Notes: generated from the letters alone by a model not told the origin. Shown: positions 1 through 9,527, counted from the stretch's first letter. The stretch: 64,000 nucleotides of DNA from Trebonia sp963759545 (GCA_963759545.1 CAVXAB010000049.1:1-64000); one strand, 5' to 3'. Numbers and translations are program-made.

Positions 1-1
1 A

Positions 2-179
2 ACTTCCAGGACGCGGTGGCTGGCCACCTTCGCCTGCGGGGCGATCCCTACCGTTCTGTACTGGGGCTTCAACTTCATCGGCGACGCGCTCCGCGACGAA
101 CTCCATCTGCGGGTCGGTCACCGACGAGGCGTACGGGCAGGCCAGGCCTGGAGCAGGGGAAGCTCCCGCACCAGCGTGA
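2..179 (+). CDS. Dipeptide/oligopeptide ABC permease (DppC-like), C-terminal end, frameshifted
   Basis: Only the 3' end of the gene is in the window. The frame starting at base 2 reads a last membrane segment (AIPTVLYWGFNFIGDALRDE), which matches the usual DppC/OppC C-terminus with its G-D-x-L-R-D ending. No stop follows in that frame before the ATPase gene. A one-base shift near 115 gives a tail ending at TGA 177-179, which would overlap the GTG of the next gene as GTGA. I therefore end the gene at 179, but the join is inferred. It is the inner-membrane permease of a peptide importer whose two ATPases follow. Confidence 0.6.
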   Translation, partial: LPGRGGWPPSPAGRSLPFCTGASTSSATRSATNSICGSVTDEAYGQARPGAGEAPAPA

Positions 180-1164
180 TCCTCGACGTTCGCCACCTCG
201 GCGTCACCGTCAGCCAGCAGAGCAAGACAGGACAAGCCACTCACGATCGTCGATGACGTGAGCTTCTCCGTCAGCCGCGGCGAGGTCCTCGGCCTCGCCG
301 GGAGAGCGAGAGCGGCAAGACCATGACCGCGCTCGCGCTGATGGGCATCCTCCCGCCGCATACCCAGATGACCGGGACAGCGCTGTTCGACGGGCAGGAC
401 ACCTGCTCGCGCTGCACGGGAACGCCCAGCGCAAGATCCAGGGAAGGCGCCTGGCGATGGTCTTCCAGGACCCGACCTCCCGCTCCCACCCGATGCTCAC
501 CATCGGCAAGCCAGCTCACCGAGCACATGCGCCACCACCTCGGGATCGGCAAGCACGAGGCCCGAGAGCGCGCGCTCGACCTGCTCGACCAGGTCCGCAT
601 CCCGAATCCGCGGGCCGCGCTCGGGTCCTACCCGCACCAGTTCAGCGGCGGCATGCGACAGCGGATCCAGATCGCGATCGCGCTCGCCTGCGACCCGGAA
701 CTGCTGATCGCCGACGAGCCGACCACGGCGCTCGACGTCACCATCCAAGCGGGCATCCTGCGCCTGCTCGACCGGTTGTGCTCCGAGCGCGGCCTCGCCG
801 TCCTGCTCATCACCCACGACCTGGGCATCCTCTCCGCGATAGCCGGCCGCGTCCTGGTGATGTACTCCGGGCGGGTGATCGAGTCGTCCGCGACCGGCGA
901 GCTCATGACCGGCAGCCGCCACCCTTACACCCGGGCGCTGCTGTCCTCGGTGCCGGACCCGGGCGCCGCGGCATGCCTCCCTCGCCCCGATTGCGGGTAC
1001 CCCCCCAGCCCCGGCCGCCCGGCCGCCCGGCTGCGCGTTCGGCACCGCGGTGCGAGTTCGCCGAGCAGGCCTGCGCGGCCGAGGTGCCCGCGCTCTGCCC
1101 TAGTGGGGAGAGCCACGACTGCGCCTGTCCCGTCGACCCTTTCCTGGCTGGTGACCGCAGATGA
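176..1164 (+). CDS. Peptide ABC transporter ATP-binding protein (DppD/OppD-like), frameshifted
   Basis: First ATPase of the peptide importer. It starts at GTG 176 after a purine-rich GAGCAGGGGA. Visible parts in order are the Walker A (GESESGKT, near base 305), the Q-loop (MVFQDPTS), the ABC signature (FSGGMRQRIQIA), Walker B (LLIADEPTTALD), the H-loop (LLITHDLG) and the oligopeptide-type C-terminal Cys region (RCEFAEQAC). These lie in different frames, with breaks near 304, 402, 513 and 985-1050, so the assembled sequence cannot give one protein. Every motif survives, so sequencing indels are more likely than decay. The second Gly of the usual GESGSGK is Glu here. The stop at 1162-1164 overlaps the next ATG. 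Confidence 0.8.
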
Positions 1165-2167
1165 CCGTACTCGAACTCACCGACGTCGAGGTGACGTACC
1201 AGCGCGGCGGACGGCACGCCGGTGCGCGCCGTGGCGGGGGTGAGCCTCACCGTGAATCCCGGGGAGATCATCGGGTCTGGTTGGCGAGACCGGCTGCGGC
1301 AAGTCGTCGCTGGCCCGTGCCGCGTGCGGGCTTACCCCGGTGTCCGGCGGCACGGTCAGCTTTGAGGGGCGGCCGGTCCGCGCGCTCGGGGCGCGGGAGC
1401 GCCCTGCCGAGGACCTCGGTCTCCAGCTTGTCATGCAGAACCCGTACAGCTCGCTGAACCCGCGCCGCCGCGTCGAGCAGCAGGTAGCCGACGGCATGCG
1501 CAGGGCCGGGCAGCACGCGGGCGCGCAAAGGAGCGGCGAGCAGCGTGGCCGGGCGCCGCACACGGTGCACGAGTTGCTCGCCCTGGTGGGCATGCCAGCG
1601 GAGACGGCACGACGCTACCCGTACCAGCTCAGCGGCGGCCAGCGTCAGCGGGTGGCGCTGGCCAGGGCGCTCGCCGCGCAGCCGTCGGTGATCGTGCTCG
1701 ACGAGCCGCTCTCCGCGCTCGACGTCTCCGTGCAGGCGCAGGTTGCCAACCTCCTCAGGCACCTGGCGGACGAGCTGCGCGTCGGCATGCTGCTGATCTC
1801 GCACGACCTGGCGATCGTGCATCACATCGCGGACCGGACCGCCGTCATGTACCTTGGGCGGCTGGTCGAGACCGCGCCCACCAGGGAGCTGTGGTCCAGT
1901 CCCGCGCACCCCTACAGCAGCGCGCTGATCGGCGCGATCCCGACGACGGGCAGCGTCGGGCGCCTGCCGGAGGCGCTCGCGGGCGAGGTTCCCGATCCCG
2001 CGAGCCCGCCGTCCGGGTGCCGGTTCCACCCGCGCTGCGTGCACCGGATGGACCAGTGCCAGCTCACCGAGCCGCCGGCCTTCGGACACGGTTCCGGCTG
2101 GCAGGTCGCCTGCTGGCTCGCCGACCCGGCTGTCTCATCGGCCCTGGCGTCAAGCGAGGAAGCCTAA
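1161..2167 (+). CDS. Peptide ABC transporter ATP-binding protein (DppF/OppF-like), frameshifted
   Basis: Second ATPase of the importer, overlapping the previous gene as ATGA. The N-terminus (MTVLELTDVEVTYQRGG) is in frame 3, and from about 1285 the protein runs in frame 2. Breaks lie near 1215 and at the extra G around 1278. Corrected, the Walker A is GETGCGKSS. The rest is intact: NPYSSLNPR (Q-loop region), LSGGQRQRVALARAL (signature), VIVLDEPLSALD (Walker B), LLISHDL (H-loop) and a C-terminal Cys motif (GCRFHPRC). The length of about 335 residues fits the family. Family knowledge: DppD and DppF form a heterodimer that drives peptide uptake. Confidence 0.85.
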
Positions 2168-2189
2168 CGAGGTGGGGTGCCTTGCCGCG

Positions 2190-2210
2190 GCCCGCCTGGC
2201 TCAGGCGGGC
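2190..2210. terminator. Hairpin between convergent oppF and M18 peptidase
   Basis: GCCCGCCTG (2190-2198), a 3-base loop and CAGGCGGGC (2202-2210) form a perfect 9-bp GC stem. It lies just past the ABC gene and overlaps the stop codon of the leftward aminopeptidase, so it can end transcription from both sides. There is no clear U-run. Confidence 0.6.
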
Positions 2211-3481
2211 GCGAGAAACGCGGTGCAGGCGGCGTTGAGGTAGGCCGGGTCGGCGGTGCCGCACAGTTCCCTGGCCGAGTGCATCGACAGGACCGGGATG
2301 CCGACATCCACGGTGCGGATGCCGGTCTGTGCCGCGACGACGGGTCCGATCGTCGTGCCGCACTGGATGTTGTTGCGTGAGACGAAGACCTGGGAAGGCA
2401 CGCCTGCCCGCCGGCAGGCGCGCGCCCATGCGGCGGCGCCAAGCGCGTCCGAGCCGTAATGCTGAGCCGCGTTGAACTTCACGGCTGGGCCGCCGCCAGG
2501 GATCGCTCTGTGCTCCGGGTCGTGGTGCTCCAGGTAGTTGGGGTGCACGGCGTTCATCGCGTCGGCCGACAGGCACAGGGAATTAGTCATGGCCGGGCTG
2601 TCGGGAAGCAGTGCGAGCTGATAGGCGGGCCAAACGTGTCGCAGGACGGCCTCAAGCAGCGGACCCGCCACGCCGGTGGCCGAACCGTTGCCGACTTCCT
2701 CGTGGTCGAAGGCGGCATAGATGAGGATCGCGTCCTCGGGACCGCCTGCCGCGGTCGCGGCGAGGAACCCGGCCAGGCCGCAGTAGGCAGAGGAGAGGTT
2801 GTCCAGCCGCGGGGCGGCCAGCAGTTCACCATGGCGGCCGAGCAGGGCGGGCGGGGTGAGGTCGTGCAGCACCAGGTCGTGAGCGGCCACCTCGGCGGTC
2901 CCAAGGCCGGCCTCCGCGGCCAGGAACTCGATAAGCTCCCCGTCGCGAGGCTGGCCGGTGCCCCAGACCGGCAGCAGGTGCCGCTGCGGGTCAAGCTGCA
3001 GGCCGCGCTGGTTGACTCCGCGGTCCAGGTGCGGAGCGAGCTGGGGGACGCGCAGCAGCGGCCGGTCGATGTTGACCAAGGTGGTTGAGCCGTCGAGGAG
3101 GGCGAGTCGGCCGGCGATGCCGAGGTCGCGGTCGAGCCAGGAGTTCCATAGCGGGCTGCCGTAGACCTCGACGCCGGCCTGGACCCAGCCTGCCGCGCCG
3201 ACGTCCGGCCGGGGCTTGACCTTGAGGGTGGGGGAGTCGGTGTGGGCGGCCACGACGCGAACCGGCGTGGCCTCCGTGACCGTGCCGGGGGCAGACCAGG
3301 CGATGACCGTTCCGTCGCGCACGACGTAGCCGCGCGCGGTCTCGCTTTTCGCCGCGCCTGACGCGGGCGAGAACCCGCCGGCCGTGAGACGCCGCGCGAT
3401 CTCGGCCGTGACATGGAACGGCGACGGCGCGCGGGCGATAAAGTCCGCCATGGCCAGGGCCACCGACGCGTCGGGCTCCAT
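2201..3481 (-). CDS. M18 family aminopeptidase (aspartyl aminopeptidase type)
   Basis: Cytoplasmic zinc aminopeptidase that removes N-terminal, often acidic, residues from peptides. Metal and active-site motifs of M18 are visible: AAHTDSPTLKVKP near the N-terminus, FDHEEVGNGS in the middle, SADAMNAVHPNY, then HYGSDALGA and the C-terminal PVLSMHSARELCG. The open frame reaches an ATG at 3523 (440 residues), but the ATG at 3481 gives the usual 426-residue protein beginning shortly before the FIARAPSPFH block, so I use that. Neither start has a strong ribosome site. The location beside a peptide importer suggests it degrades imported peptides. Confidence 0.88.
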   Translation of the reverse strand: MEPDASVALAMADFIARAPSPFHVTAEIARRLTAGGFSPASGAAKSETARGYVVRDGTVIAWSAPGTVTEATPVRVVAAHTDSPTLKVKPRPDVGAAGWVQAGVEVYGSPLWNSWLDRDLGIAGRLALLDGSTTLVNIDRPLLRVPQLAPHLDRGVNQRGLQLDPQRHLLPVWGTGQPRDGELIEFLAAEAGLGTAEVAAHDLVLHDLTPPALLGRHGELLAAPRLDNLSSAYCGLAGFLAATAAGGPEDAILIYAAFDHEEVGNGSATGVAGPLLEAVLRHVWPAYQLALLPDSPAMTNSLCLSADAMNAVHPNYLEHHDPEHRAIPGGGPAVKFNAAQHYGSDALGAAAWARACRRAGVPSQVFVSRNNIQCGTTIGPVVAAQTGIRTVDVGIPVLSMHSARELCGTADPAYLNAACTAFLAPA

Positions 3482-3693
3482 CAGCACCCCATATTCCGGA
3501 AGGTAATTGTTTACAAGAGGCATGTTAACAGGCGTAATCCGGTCAATACCGGCATGTCAGTGTTATTGATGGCAAATCGGACGGCCCGCGGCGCCGCCGC
3601 TGCCTCGGACGAGTGCCGGGGAAGCCCCGCGCAAAAAACGGATACTTCATGTCCGGAACGTATTGACCCTGCCGCGATCGCCCTTTAACGTAT

Positions 3694-3703
3694 CGAACGT
3701 TCG
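3694..3703. promoter_or_regulatory. Small palindrome in the M18/acetate permease divergent region
   Basis: CGAACGTTCG is a perfect 10-bp palindrome 43 bases before the permease start, flanked by AT-rich sequence (GGTCAATTAAT) in an otherwise GC-rich region. Possible operator or promoter element; no regulator can be assigned. Confidence 0.3.
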
Positions 3704-3745
3704 GTCAATTAATCGGCGAACGACATCCAGCGAAGGGTGCTTGCC

Positions 3746-4475
3746 ATGTCCGTCACGTCCGTACCCGAGACGAGCAGACCGCCCGTCATGACCTCTCCTC
3801 GCCCCGGGCACGCGCTGGTCATCGGCGCCGCCGGATTCGCGTGGTGTTCCCTCGCCCTTGGCCTGAGCACGGTCGGCGCGATCAACGCCGTGGGCAGCTC
3901 GGTGATCCTGTCCGGGACGTTCTTCTACGGCGGCATCGTCCAGCTGGTCGCGGGATTCTTCGCGCTCGCGGCCGGCGCGACGTTCGCCGCGGCCTTCCTC
4001 ACCGCGTACGGGGCGTTCTGGCTGGGCTTTACCGCGATCCAGGTGTACGTCGCCCCGCACATCGTGGCCTCGGTCCTGGCGGGGCGCACCCGGGCGCTTC
4101 CGCCCTCGCCCTGCAGGCTCAGGCGGGCCACGATGTGGTTCAGGCGCTCGGCGTCTTCCTGATCGCGTGGCTGGTGGTCACCCTCATCTTCACGGTGGCG
4201 AGCCTGGGCACGAACGCGGTGACCCTGCTTGCCTTCGGCCTGCTGAACGTGGCGATCGTGCTGCTGATAGCGGCCTATCTCGGTGCCTCCGCCGCCGGCG
4301 TTCCGGCGACCGCGGCACTGCACGGGCCGGCTGGGCCGAGATCGTGCTGGCCGGCGTCGCGTTCTACATCGTCCTGGCAGAACTCGCGAACGAGACGCTG
4401 CAGCGCCCGCTGTTCCCGCTCTTCCCCCTGCGCCGGGAGGCCCGGGCCGTCCGGGCCGCCGCGCAGCCGGCCTGA
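3746..4475 (+). CDS. Acetate uptake transporter, SatP/YaaH (GPR1/FUN34) family, frameshifted
   Basis: Six-segment membrane permease for acetate or other small monocarboxylates. It starts at ATG 3746 behind GAAGGG. The first half (frame 2) reads SSVILSGTFFYGGIVQLVAG and AYGAFWLGF, typical of the family. After a break near 4085 the frame-1 stretch gives ALGVFLIAWLVVTLIFTVAS and a further segment. After a second break near 4325 frame 3 gives AEIVLAGVAFYIVLAELANE and the end at 4475. The classic N-terminal NPAPLGL motif is not recognisable; the equivalent place reads VIGAAGFAWCSLALGL. Divergent from the M18 gene. Confidence 0.75.
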
Positions 4476-4492
4476 GGTCACCGGAGACTCCC

Positions 4493-6294
4493 ATGCGAGC
4501 ACGCATTCCGATCATCCTGACGGCGCTGGTCGCGGCCGGGCTCACCCCCGTCGCCGCCTCCGCGGCGAGCACCGCGCAGCCCGGTAGCACTGCGCAGCCC
4601 GGTAGCACCGCGCGGCCAAGCGGCGGCGGTTCCTGGCAGCCGGAGCCGGCGAGCTACGGCGTGAGCAAGCCCGTGGACATCCCGGTACGGATGGACGACG
4701 GGGTGGTGATCTCTACCGAGGTCGTCTATCCCACCGATCCCGCCACCGGCGCCCGCGCGGCCGGCGCCTTCCCGGTGCTGCTCACGCAGAACCCCTACGG
4801 CACGGCGCGCTCCGACCCGACCGCCCCAGGGGACTACTTCGTCCAGCGCGGTTACATCTACGTTGCCTCCGCCGTGCGCGGCACCGGCGCCTCAGGCGGC
4901 CAGGTGTCCTGGTTCGGGCAGCGGCAGGGCCAGGACGGCGCCGAACTGGTGGACTGGGCGGCACACTCGCTCTCCGGCTCGGACGGCCGGGTCGGCCTGG
5001 ACGGCTGCTCCTACCTGGGGGTAGACCAGTGGTTTACCGCGGCGGCCGTCGGGCGGAATTCTGCGCTGAAGGCGATCACCCCCTTCTGCACGGACTCCAA
5101 CTTCTACGATGACCTGACCGCCGACGGGGGCATCCCCACTCCATTCGTCGCCGGGATCGCGCAGGGCGAACCGCGCGGGCCCCAAGACAACCCGGCCACC
5201 GACCCGCAGTCGGTCACCATCGCGCAGGAGGCCGACGGCGGACCGCGATCCTACGACAACGGCTACTGGCAGTCGCTGGACATCCAGCGGCTCATGCCGC
5301 AGATCGTGGCCAACGGAATCCCCGCCCTGAGCAGGCCGGCTGGAATGACCTGTTCCCCGGCGGCGACCTGGGCGACTACGTCGCGGCACAGAACGCCTAC
5401 TTCCATCGTCCGCTGACCGCGCCGGTCACCGCGGGCGAGCCGGTCACCGGCCGGTACCAGGCGATCGTCGGGCCGTGGACGCACGGGGAGAACGTCGACG
5501 GCACCGTTCTGGAGAACATCCGCCTGGAATGGTTCGACACCTGGCTCAAGGGCGAGCGCACTGGCATGGCCGGCACCTCCGCGCCGCTGCACATCTTCGA
5601 GAACACGGCGAACCAGTGGGTGGACACGGCCGCCTGGCCAGCCTCCCCGGCCGCATCGACCTACTACCTGGGCGCAGGCGGCGCGCTCAGCGCCGGCCAC
5701 CCCGCGTCCGGCACGGCCGGCACGCTCTCGTGGGCCCCGGCCGCGGCGACCAACTCGCTGACCTATACCTCGGCACCGCTCACCCGCGACGCGGTTCTCG
5801 ACGGGCCGTCGGACCTGACCGTGTACGCCTCGTCAACCACGACCGAAGTCGAGCTGACCGCCACCCTCAACGTGCTCTCGCCGGCCGGCGCCGTCGTCAA
5901 GCAGGCAGACGGCGTGCTGCTCGGCAGCCAGCGCAAGCTCGACCAGGCGCAAAGCTGGTACGGCCGGGGCTCGGTCCTGCTTCAGCCCGCGCACCCGTTC
6001 ACCGCCGGCAGCCAGCAGCCCGTCGTCCCCGGCCGGACCACGCGCTACGACATCTCGCTGCTGGCCAACTTCACCCTGATCCCGGCGGGGGACCGCCTCC
6101 AGGTGGTGCTCACGAGCCAGCCGCCGGCGAATTTCCACGCACCGCTTGCGCCCACCCCGCAAGAGCTGGCGAACCTGGCCAACGGCACGTACACCATCGA
6201 CAGCGGCACGGCCACCGCCTCCGTGCTTGACCTGCCGCTTGCCTCGCCCGGTCAGTTCACCGCAAGCCCGGTCAACTGGGGACCGTCGTCCTGA
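4493..6294 (+). CDS. Secreted CocE/NonD-type (S15, Xaa-Pro dipeptidyl-peptidase-like) hydrolase, frameshifted
   Basis: Serine hydrolase of the X-Pro dipeptidyl-peptidase/cocaine esterase family, about 600 residues. It starts at ATG 4493 after GGAG. A Sec signal peptide (RIPIILTALVAAGLTPVAA) precedes a short Ser-Thr-Ala-Gln-Pro-Gly linker made by an 18-bp DNA repeat. The nucleophile elbow is GCSYLG with Ser near residue 173. The His-bearing VGPWTHGEN lies near residue 327, and the C-terminal jelly-roll domain typical of S15 follows. A missing base near 5335 (L-S-E-A-G-W-N-D-L-F when restored) breaks the frame. Probably exported to release dipeptides or esters, consistent with the peptide importer upstream. 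Confidence 0.85.
4568..4612 (+). repeat. 18-bp in-frame tandem repeat in the S15 hydrolase linker
   Basis: Two near-identical 18-bp units (4568-4585, 4586-4603) plus a partial third encode S-T-A-Q-P-G repeats right after the signal peptide. It may vary in copy number by slippage. Confidence 0.75.
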
Positions 6295-7062
6295 GCTGTC
6301 CAGGCACCAGGCCGATGGGCTCGATAACGGACCGGCGGCGCGCCGCGCAGCGCGCCGCCGGTCCTCCGCTGCCTCCGTGCGGTCCCGGCCGCCTCGGGCA
6401 GCCTCGCTGGCTGACCGCGTGCTGCTCTCGGTGAGGGCGTTCTGCAGCTGGTCATCGGGGCCGGGCAGGTCTGGCAGCGGTGACGGCTCGCCCGGTTGTG
6501 CCCGCAGGCCGTCGATGATGATCGCCAGGTACCGGCGCCAGAGCCCGGGCTGACCGAGGTGGTCGGAGACGGCACCGACCATCAGCTGCACGATGGCGAA
6601 GTCCGGTGGCACGATGTCGGCCCTGAGCGTGCCCTGTTCCTGTGCCCGGGCGACGAGTACGTCGACCGTGGGCCCCACCCGCTCGCGCATCTGCTGCTGG
6701 CGCTCGGGTCCGCGCCCGGTGCCCAGCATCACCTCGCGCAATCCGCGGTCGAATGACTGGATCTCGCACACCTGCTGCAGCGCCCGGGTCAGCCCCAGCC
6801 ACGCGTCCGGCTCCTGCGCGGCCTCGCGCACGTACCGGTCGACCGTCTCGACCATGTCCTCGAACAGCGCGTCGATCAGCTCTTCCTTATTAGCGAAGTG
6901 CCGGTAGACCGTGCCGACTCCCAGCCCCGCGTGGTGCGCGACGTCGTTGAGCGTGGCGGCGACACCGCGGTCGCGGAATACCTCACGCGCGGCGGCCAGC
7001 AGGCGCCGCCGGTTGCGCTCAGCATCCTTGCGCCGCGGGACACCGTGGGGTTGCCCGGCCAT
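5833..7062 (-). CDS. TetR family transcriptional regulator (true C-terminus unclear)
   Basis: The N-terminal 60 residues are a clear TetR HTH: NRRRLLAAAREVFRDRGV, then LNDVAHHAGLGVGTVYRHF and NKEELIDALF. The ligand-binding part continues to about residue 210 (IIIDGLRAQPGEPSPLPDL, near base 6440). After that the frame stays open to 5833, running through the terminator hairpin and antisense into the S15 gene. This is unlikely for a TetR protein of normal 190-220 residues, so I think the real stop (about 6365-6430) was lost to an indel. The coordinates give the literal open frame. Divergent from the DUF574 gene; its target is unknown. Confidence 0.7.
   Translation of the reverse strand: MAGQPHGVPRRKDAERNRRRLLAAAREVFRDRGVAATLNDVAHHAGLGVGTVYRHFANKEELIDALFEDMVETVDRYVREAAQEPDAWLGLTRALQQVCEIQSFDRGLREVMLGTGRGPERQQQMRERVGPTVDVLVARAQEQGTLRADIVPPDFAIVQLMVGAVSDHLGQPGLWRRYLAIIIDGLRAQPGEPSPLPDLPGPDDQLQNALTESSTRSASEAARGGRDRTEAAEDRRRAARRAAGPLSSPSAWCLDSSGRRSPVDRACGELTGRGKRQVKHGGGGRAAVDGVRAVGQVRQLLRGGRKRCVEIRRRLAREHHLEAVPRRDQGEVGQQRDVVARGPAGDDGLLAAGGERVRGLKQDRAPAVPALRLVELALAAEQHAVCLLDDGAGRREHVEGGGQLDFGRG
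6329..6364. terminator. 14-bp-stem bidirectional terminator between S15 hydrolase and TetR
   Basis: GGACCGGCGGCGCG (6329-6342), an 8-base loop and its exact complement (6351-6364) form a very stable hairpin 35 bases after the hydrolase stop. It also lies where the convergent TetR gene should end. Confidence 0.75.
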
Positions 7063-7210
7063 CTATGCAGTCCTCACCACCAGAAACCGCTGCTGCGAAC
7101 GCCGATCATGCTATGCCCCGCTGACGCGGAGCTACGTCACGGCACATACCGTCGCCGTCACCGTTGACGCAACGGCAGCGCGGCTGAGAAGCTGCCCACG
7201 GGGGGACAAA

Positions 7211-8113
7211 ATGATTGATGACCGGCGGCTTGACGCGATCCGGCGGGCGAGGGCCGCGCGGATCGATACGGCTGTGCCTAATGCGGCGCGGGTGGCGGAT
7301 TTCCTGAATGGGCGCAGGAACAACTTCGAGGCCGACCGCAGGGCGGCGCGGGTCATGCTCGCGGCGGCGCCCGCGATCGCGGCGATGGTGCCCGCTGTCC
7401 TTGCCTTCCACCAGCGCGCCGTGCGTTTTCTGGCGCGCGAGGCGGGCATCAGGCAGTTCCTCGACGTCGGTACGGGCATCCCCGGGGTGGAGACCAGCCG
7501 CGACATCGCCCAGGCGGTCGACCCGGCGTGCCGGGTTGTCTACGTGGACAACGACCCGATGGTGCTGTCGTACGTGCGGGCGTTCTCGAGGTCAACGTCG
7601 CAGGGGGCGATCGCGGCGCTGGAGGGGAAGCTCACCGACCCGGCTGCGCTCCTCGCCGGGGCGGCCGCGACGCTGGACTTCCGGCGGCCCGTAGCCGTGC
7701 TGGTGCCGTCCACGCTTCCTTTCATCCCGACCACCGCGCGGGCCGCCGCCGCCGTGTCCGCGCTGCTTGCGGCCTTGCCCGCGGGGAGCTACCTCGCGCT
7801 CTGCCACGTGGCGAGCGACCTAGATCCAGCGCTCGGGGCCGGCGTCGATCACTGGAACAGGATGTCGTCGCTGCAGTGCACTCTCCGCTCGCGCGCCGAG
7901 GTGGCTGTCCTGACCGCGGGCCTTGACCTGGTTGAACCCGGGTTGGTGCCGGTGAACCAGTGGCGCCCGGCCGCCGGCGGCACCCGCCCTGACCCGCCGG
8001 TCCCCGCCTACGCGGTGCTCGCGAGGAAACCCGGTCGGCCCGCCCGGTTCAGGGCAGCAGGAGCGGGCGCTAGCCAGGCACGGGCCCCTCGTCCACGCGG
8101 CTCTTCCGCCTGA
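7211..8113 (+). CDS. SAM-dependent methyltransferase, DUF574/Methyltransf_19 family
   Basis: About 300 residues, starting at ATG 7211 right after GGGGGA. The actinobacterial family hallmark is present near residues 20-45: PNAARVADFLNGRRNNFEAD. A SAM-binding region follows (FLDVGTGIP, then VVYVDNDPMV). The C-terminal sheet includes SYLALCHVAS and AYAVLARKPG. Members of this family are numerous in actinomycetes but mostly uncharacterised, so no substrate can be named. The 3' end overlaps the end of the convergent LLM gene by 44 bases; the last 25 residues look non-conserved. Confidence 0.85.
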   Translation: MIDDRRLDAIRRARAARIDTAVPNAARVADFLNGRRNNFEADRRAARVMLAAAPAIAAMVPAVLAFHQRAVRFLAREAGIRQFLDVGTGIPGVETSRDIAQAVDPACRVVYVDNDPMVLSYVRAFSRSTSQGAIAALEGKLTDPAALLAGAAATLDFRRPVAVLVPSTLPFIPTTARAAAAVSALLAALPAGSYLALCHVASDLDPALGAGVDHWNRMSSLQCTLRSRAEVAVLTAGLDLVEPGLVPVNQWRPAAGGTRPDPPVPAYAVLARKPGRPARFRAAGAGASQARAPRPRGSSA

Positions 8114-9155
8114 TGAGCGTCGGCGTCAGGGCGGCCATGGCCTGGACGACCGGGTCCAGGCCCGGCCGGGCGGTGATGATCCGGACGATGGCCTCATCGA
8201 GGCCCGCGCTGAACCGGGCGAGCGCGGCAGGCGCCGGACCCGCGGGGCCGTAGTAGCCGACCGCCCGCAGCATCTCGTCGGAGGCGGCGGCCACCAGGTC
8301 GGGCATGGCCGCGCCCCGGTCCCGCCGCTGCTCCAGTTCGCTCAGCTCCTCACCGAAGCCCATCTGGGTGAACAGGCCCCGGTACCCGGCGTCCTGCGGG
8401 ATGCCGGGGCGGCCCATGGCGTACCCGAGCACCTGCGTGCCGAACGCCTGCCGGGCCGCGGCCGTGTCGTCGTCGATGCAGACCCGGATGTACATGGTCA
8501 TCGGCACCGTGCCGGGGTCGCGGCCCGCCCGCGCGGCACCCGCGTCGACCGCCAGCCGGCTGACCGCGATGCGTTCAGGCGTGGCCCAGTTGAGCAGCGC
8601 TCCGTCGGCGGTCTCGCCGGCGAGCCGTAGCATCTGCGGGCCGAGCGCGGCCAGGTAGACCGGAGCCGGCGGCAGGCCCTGCACGCCGAGCGAGGCGGAC
8701 CGCGGCCACCCGGGGGCGCCGGCGCTCATGCCCGCCCCGGTGACGACCGGGCTGGCCGTGACCTGCTCGCCCGCCAGCAGGGCGCGGACCTCGCTGACAT
8801 ACGCGCGCATCACCGCGATCGGGCGGTCGGGCAGGCCAGCCGATGCCCAGAAACCGGGCCCGTAGCCCCCCGTGCCGAGTCCGAGCACGAACCTCCCACC
8901 GGAGAGCTGGGCCAGCGTCGCCGCCTGGACGGCCAGGCCCGGCGGGGTCCACATCCGCACCGCGGGGACGACGGAAATCCCGGTGCGCAGCGCGGTGTCC
9001 TGCGACCAGGCCGCGCAGACGTGAAACGAGTCGGGCACTCCACCGGCCGGGGTCCACAGGCTCTCGAAGCCGAGCCGCTCCGCCTCCCGTGCGGCCGCCC
9101 GCAACTGGTCAAAAGGAAGGCCAAGCCGGGCGTCCAGCCCAACGCCAATCATCAT
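8070..9155 (-). CDS. LLM-class (probably F420-dependent) oxidoreductase
   Basis: Luciferase-like monooxygenase fold, 361 residues, cytoplasmic. The start MMIGVGLDARLGLPFDQL leads into the TIM barrel. SLWTPAGGVPDSF, LAQLSGGRFVLGLGTGGYG and the later PVYLAALGPQMLRLAGETAD match the F420-dependent LLM pattern rather than FMN luciferases. It could be a hydride transferase such as an F420-dependent dehydrogenase; the substrate is unknown. Separated by 372 bases from the divergent alpha-galactosidase. Confidence 0.85.
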   Translation of the reverse strand: MMIGVGLDARLGLPFDQLRAAAREAERLGFESLWTPAGGVPDSFHVCAAWSQDTALRTGISVVPAVRMWTPPGLAVQAATLAQLSGGRFVLGLGTGGYGPGFWASAGLPDRPIAVMRAYVSEVRALLAGEQVTASPVVTGAGMSAGAPGWPRSASLGVQGLPPAPVYLAALGPQMLRLAGETADGALLNWATPERIAVSRLAVDAGAARAGRDPGTVPMTMYIRVCIDDDTAAARQAFGTQVLGYAMGRPGIPQDAGYRGLFTQMGFGEELSELEQRRDRGAAMPDLVAAASDEMLRAVGYYGPAGPAPAALARFSAGLDEAIVRIITARPGLDPVVQAMAALTPTLIRRKSRVDEGPVPG

Positions 9156-9342
9156 GACCGGCAGTATGCCCGATGCCCTGGGCGGTCACGTGACCGGCTA
9201 GCCGGCCGGGAGTACCCTGCGAGCAAGTAGAGCGCCTTTCGGCCGCCTGACCGGCTGCTGCCAATCCGGCGGATCCCATTTGAAGTGCCAGGATAGTCGG
9301 CACAAACCAGGGCAAACCGGGCAGCCCGTCGTGCGTGACGAG

Positions 9343-9390
9343 GATAGCGGATCGTTGAACACACCATGGCGTGGGCAGCGATCCGCTATC
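9343..9390. promoter_or_regulatory. 48-bp near-perfect palindrome upstream of GH27 gene
   Basis: The outer 12 bp (GATAGCGGATCG, 9343-9354) are exactly complementary to 9379-9390. The inner 24 bases are also palindromic around CCATGG (9364-9369), with only four mismatched pairs. It is the main structured element in the 9156-9527 gap and lies 138 bases before the GH27 start and 188 before the LLM start. The divergent location favours an operator or a mobile palindromic element over a terminator. Confidence 0.6.
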
Positions 9391-9527
9391 TTGCTGATCC
9401 CCGCGAGAGTCGCCGCGGCGCCCCGGCCGCGCGGGAGAAATGTCCTTTTGCCCAAGGTGGCCGCGCGTCAGCCCTTCAGGCGCCGCGCCAGACGAGGCAA
9501 AATAAGAACTGTTGACGGGGAGGTCCA

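Noticed and set aside
7063..7210. TGACG/CGTCA inverted repeat as a TetR operator
   Set aside because: Arms of only five bases with an odd spacer and several overlapping alternatives; not distinct from background.
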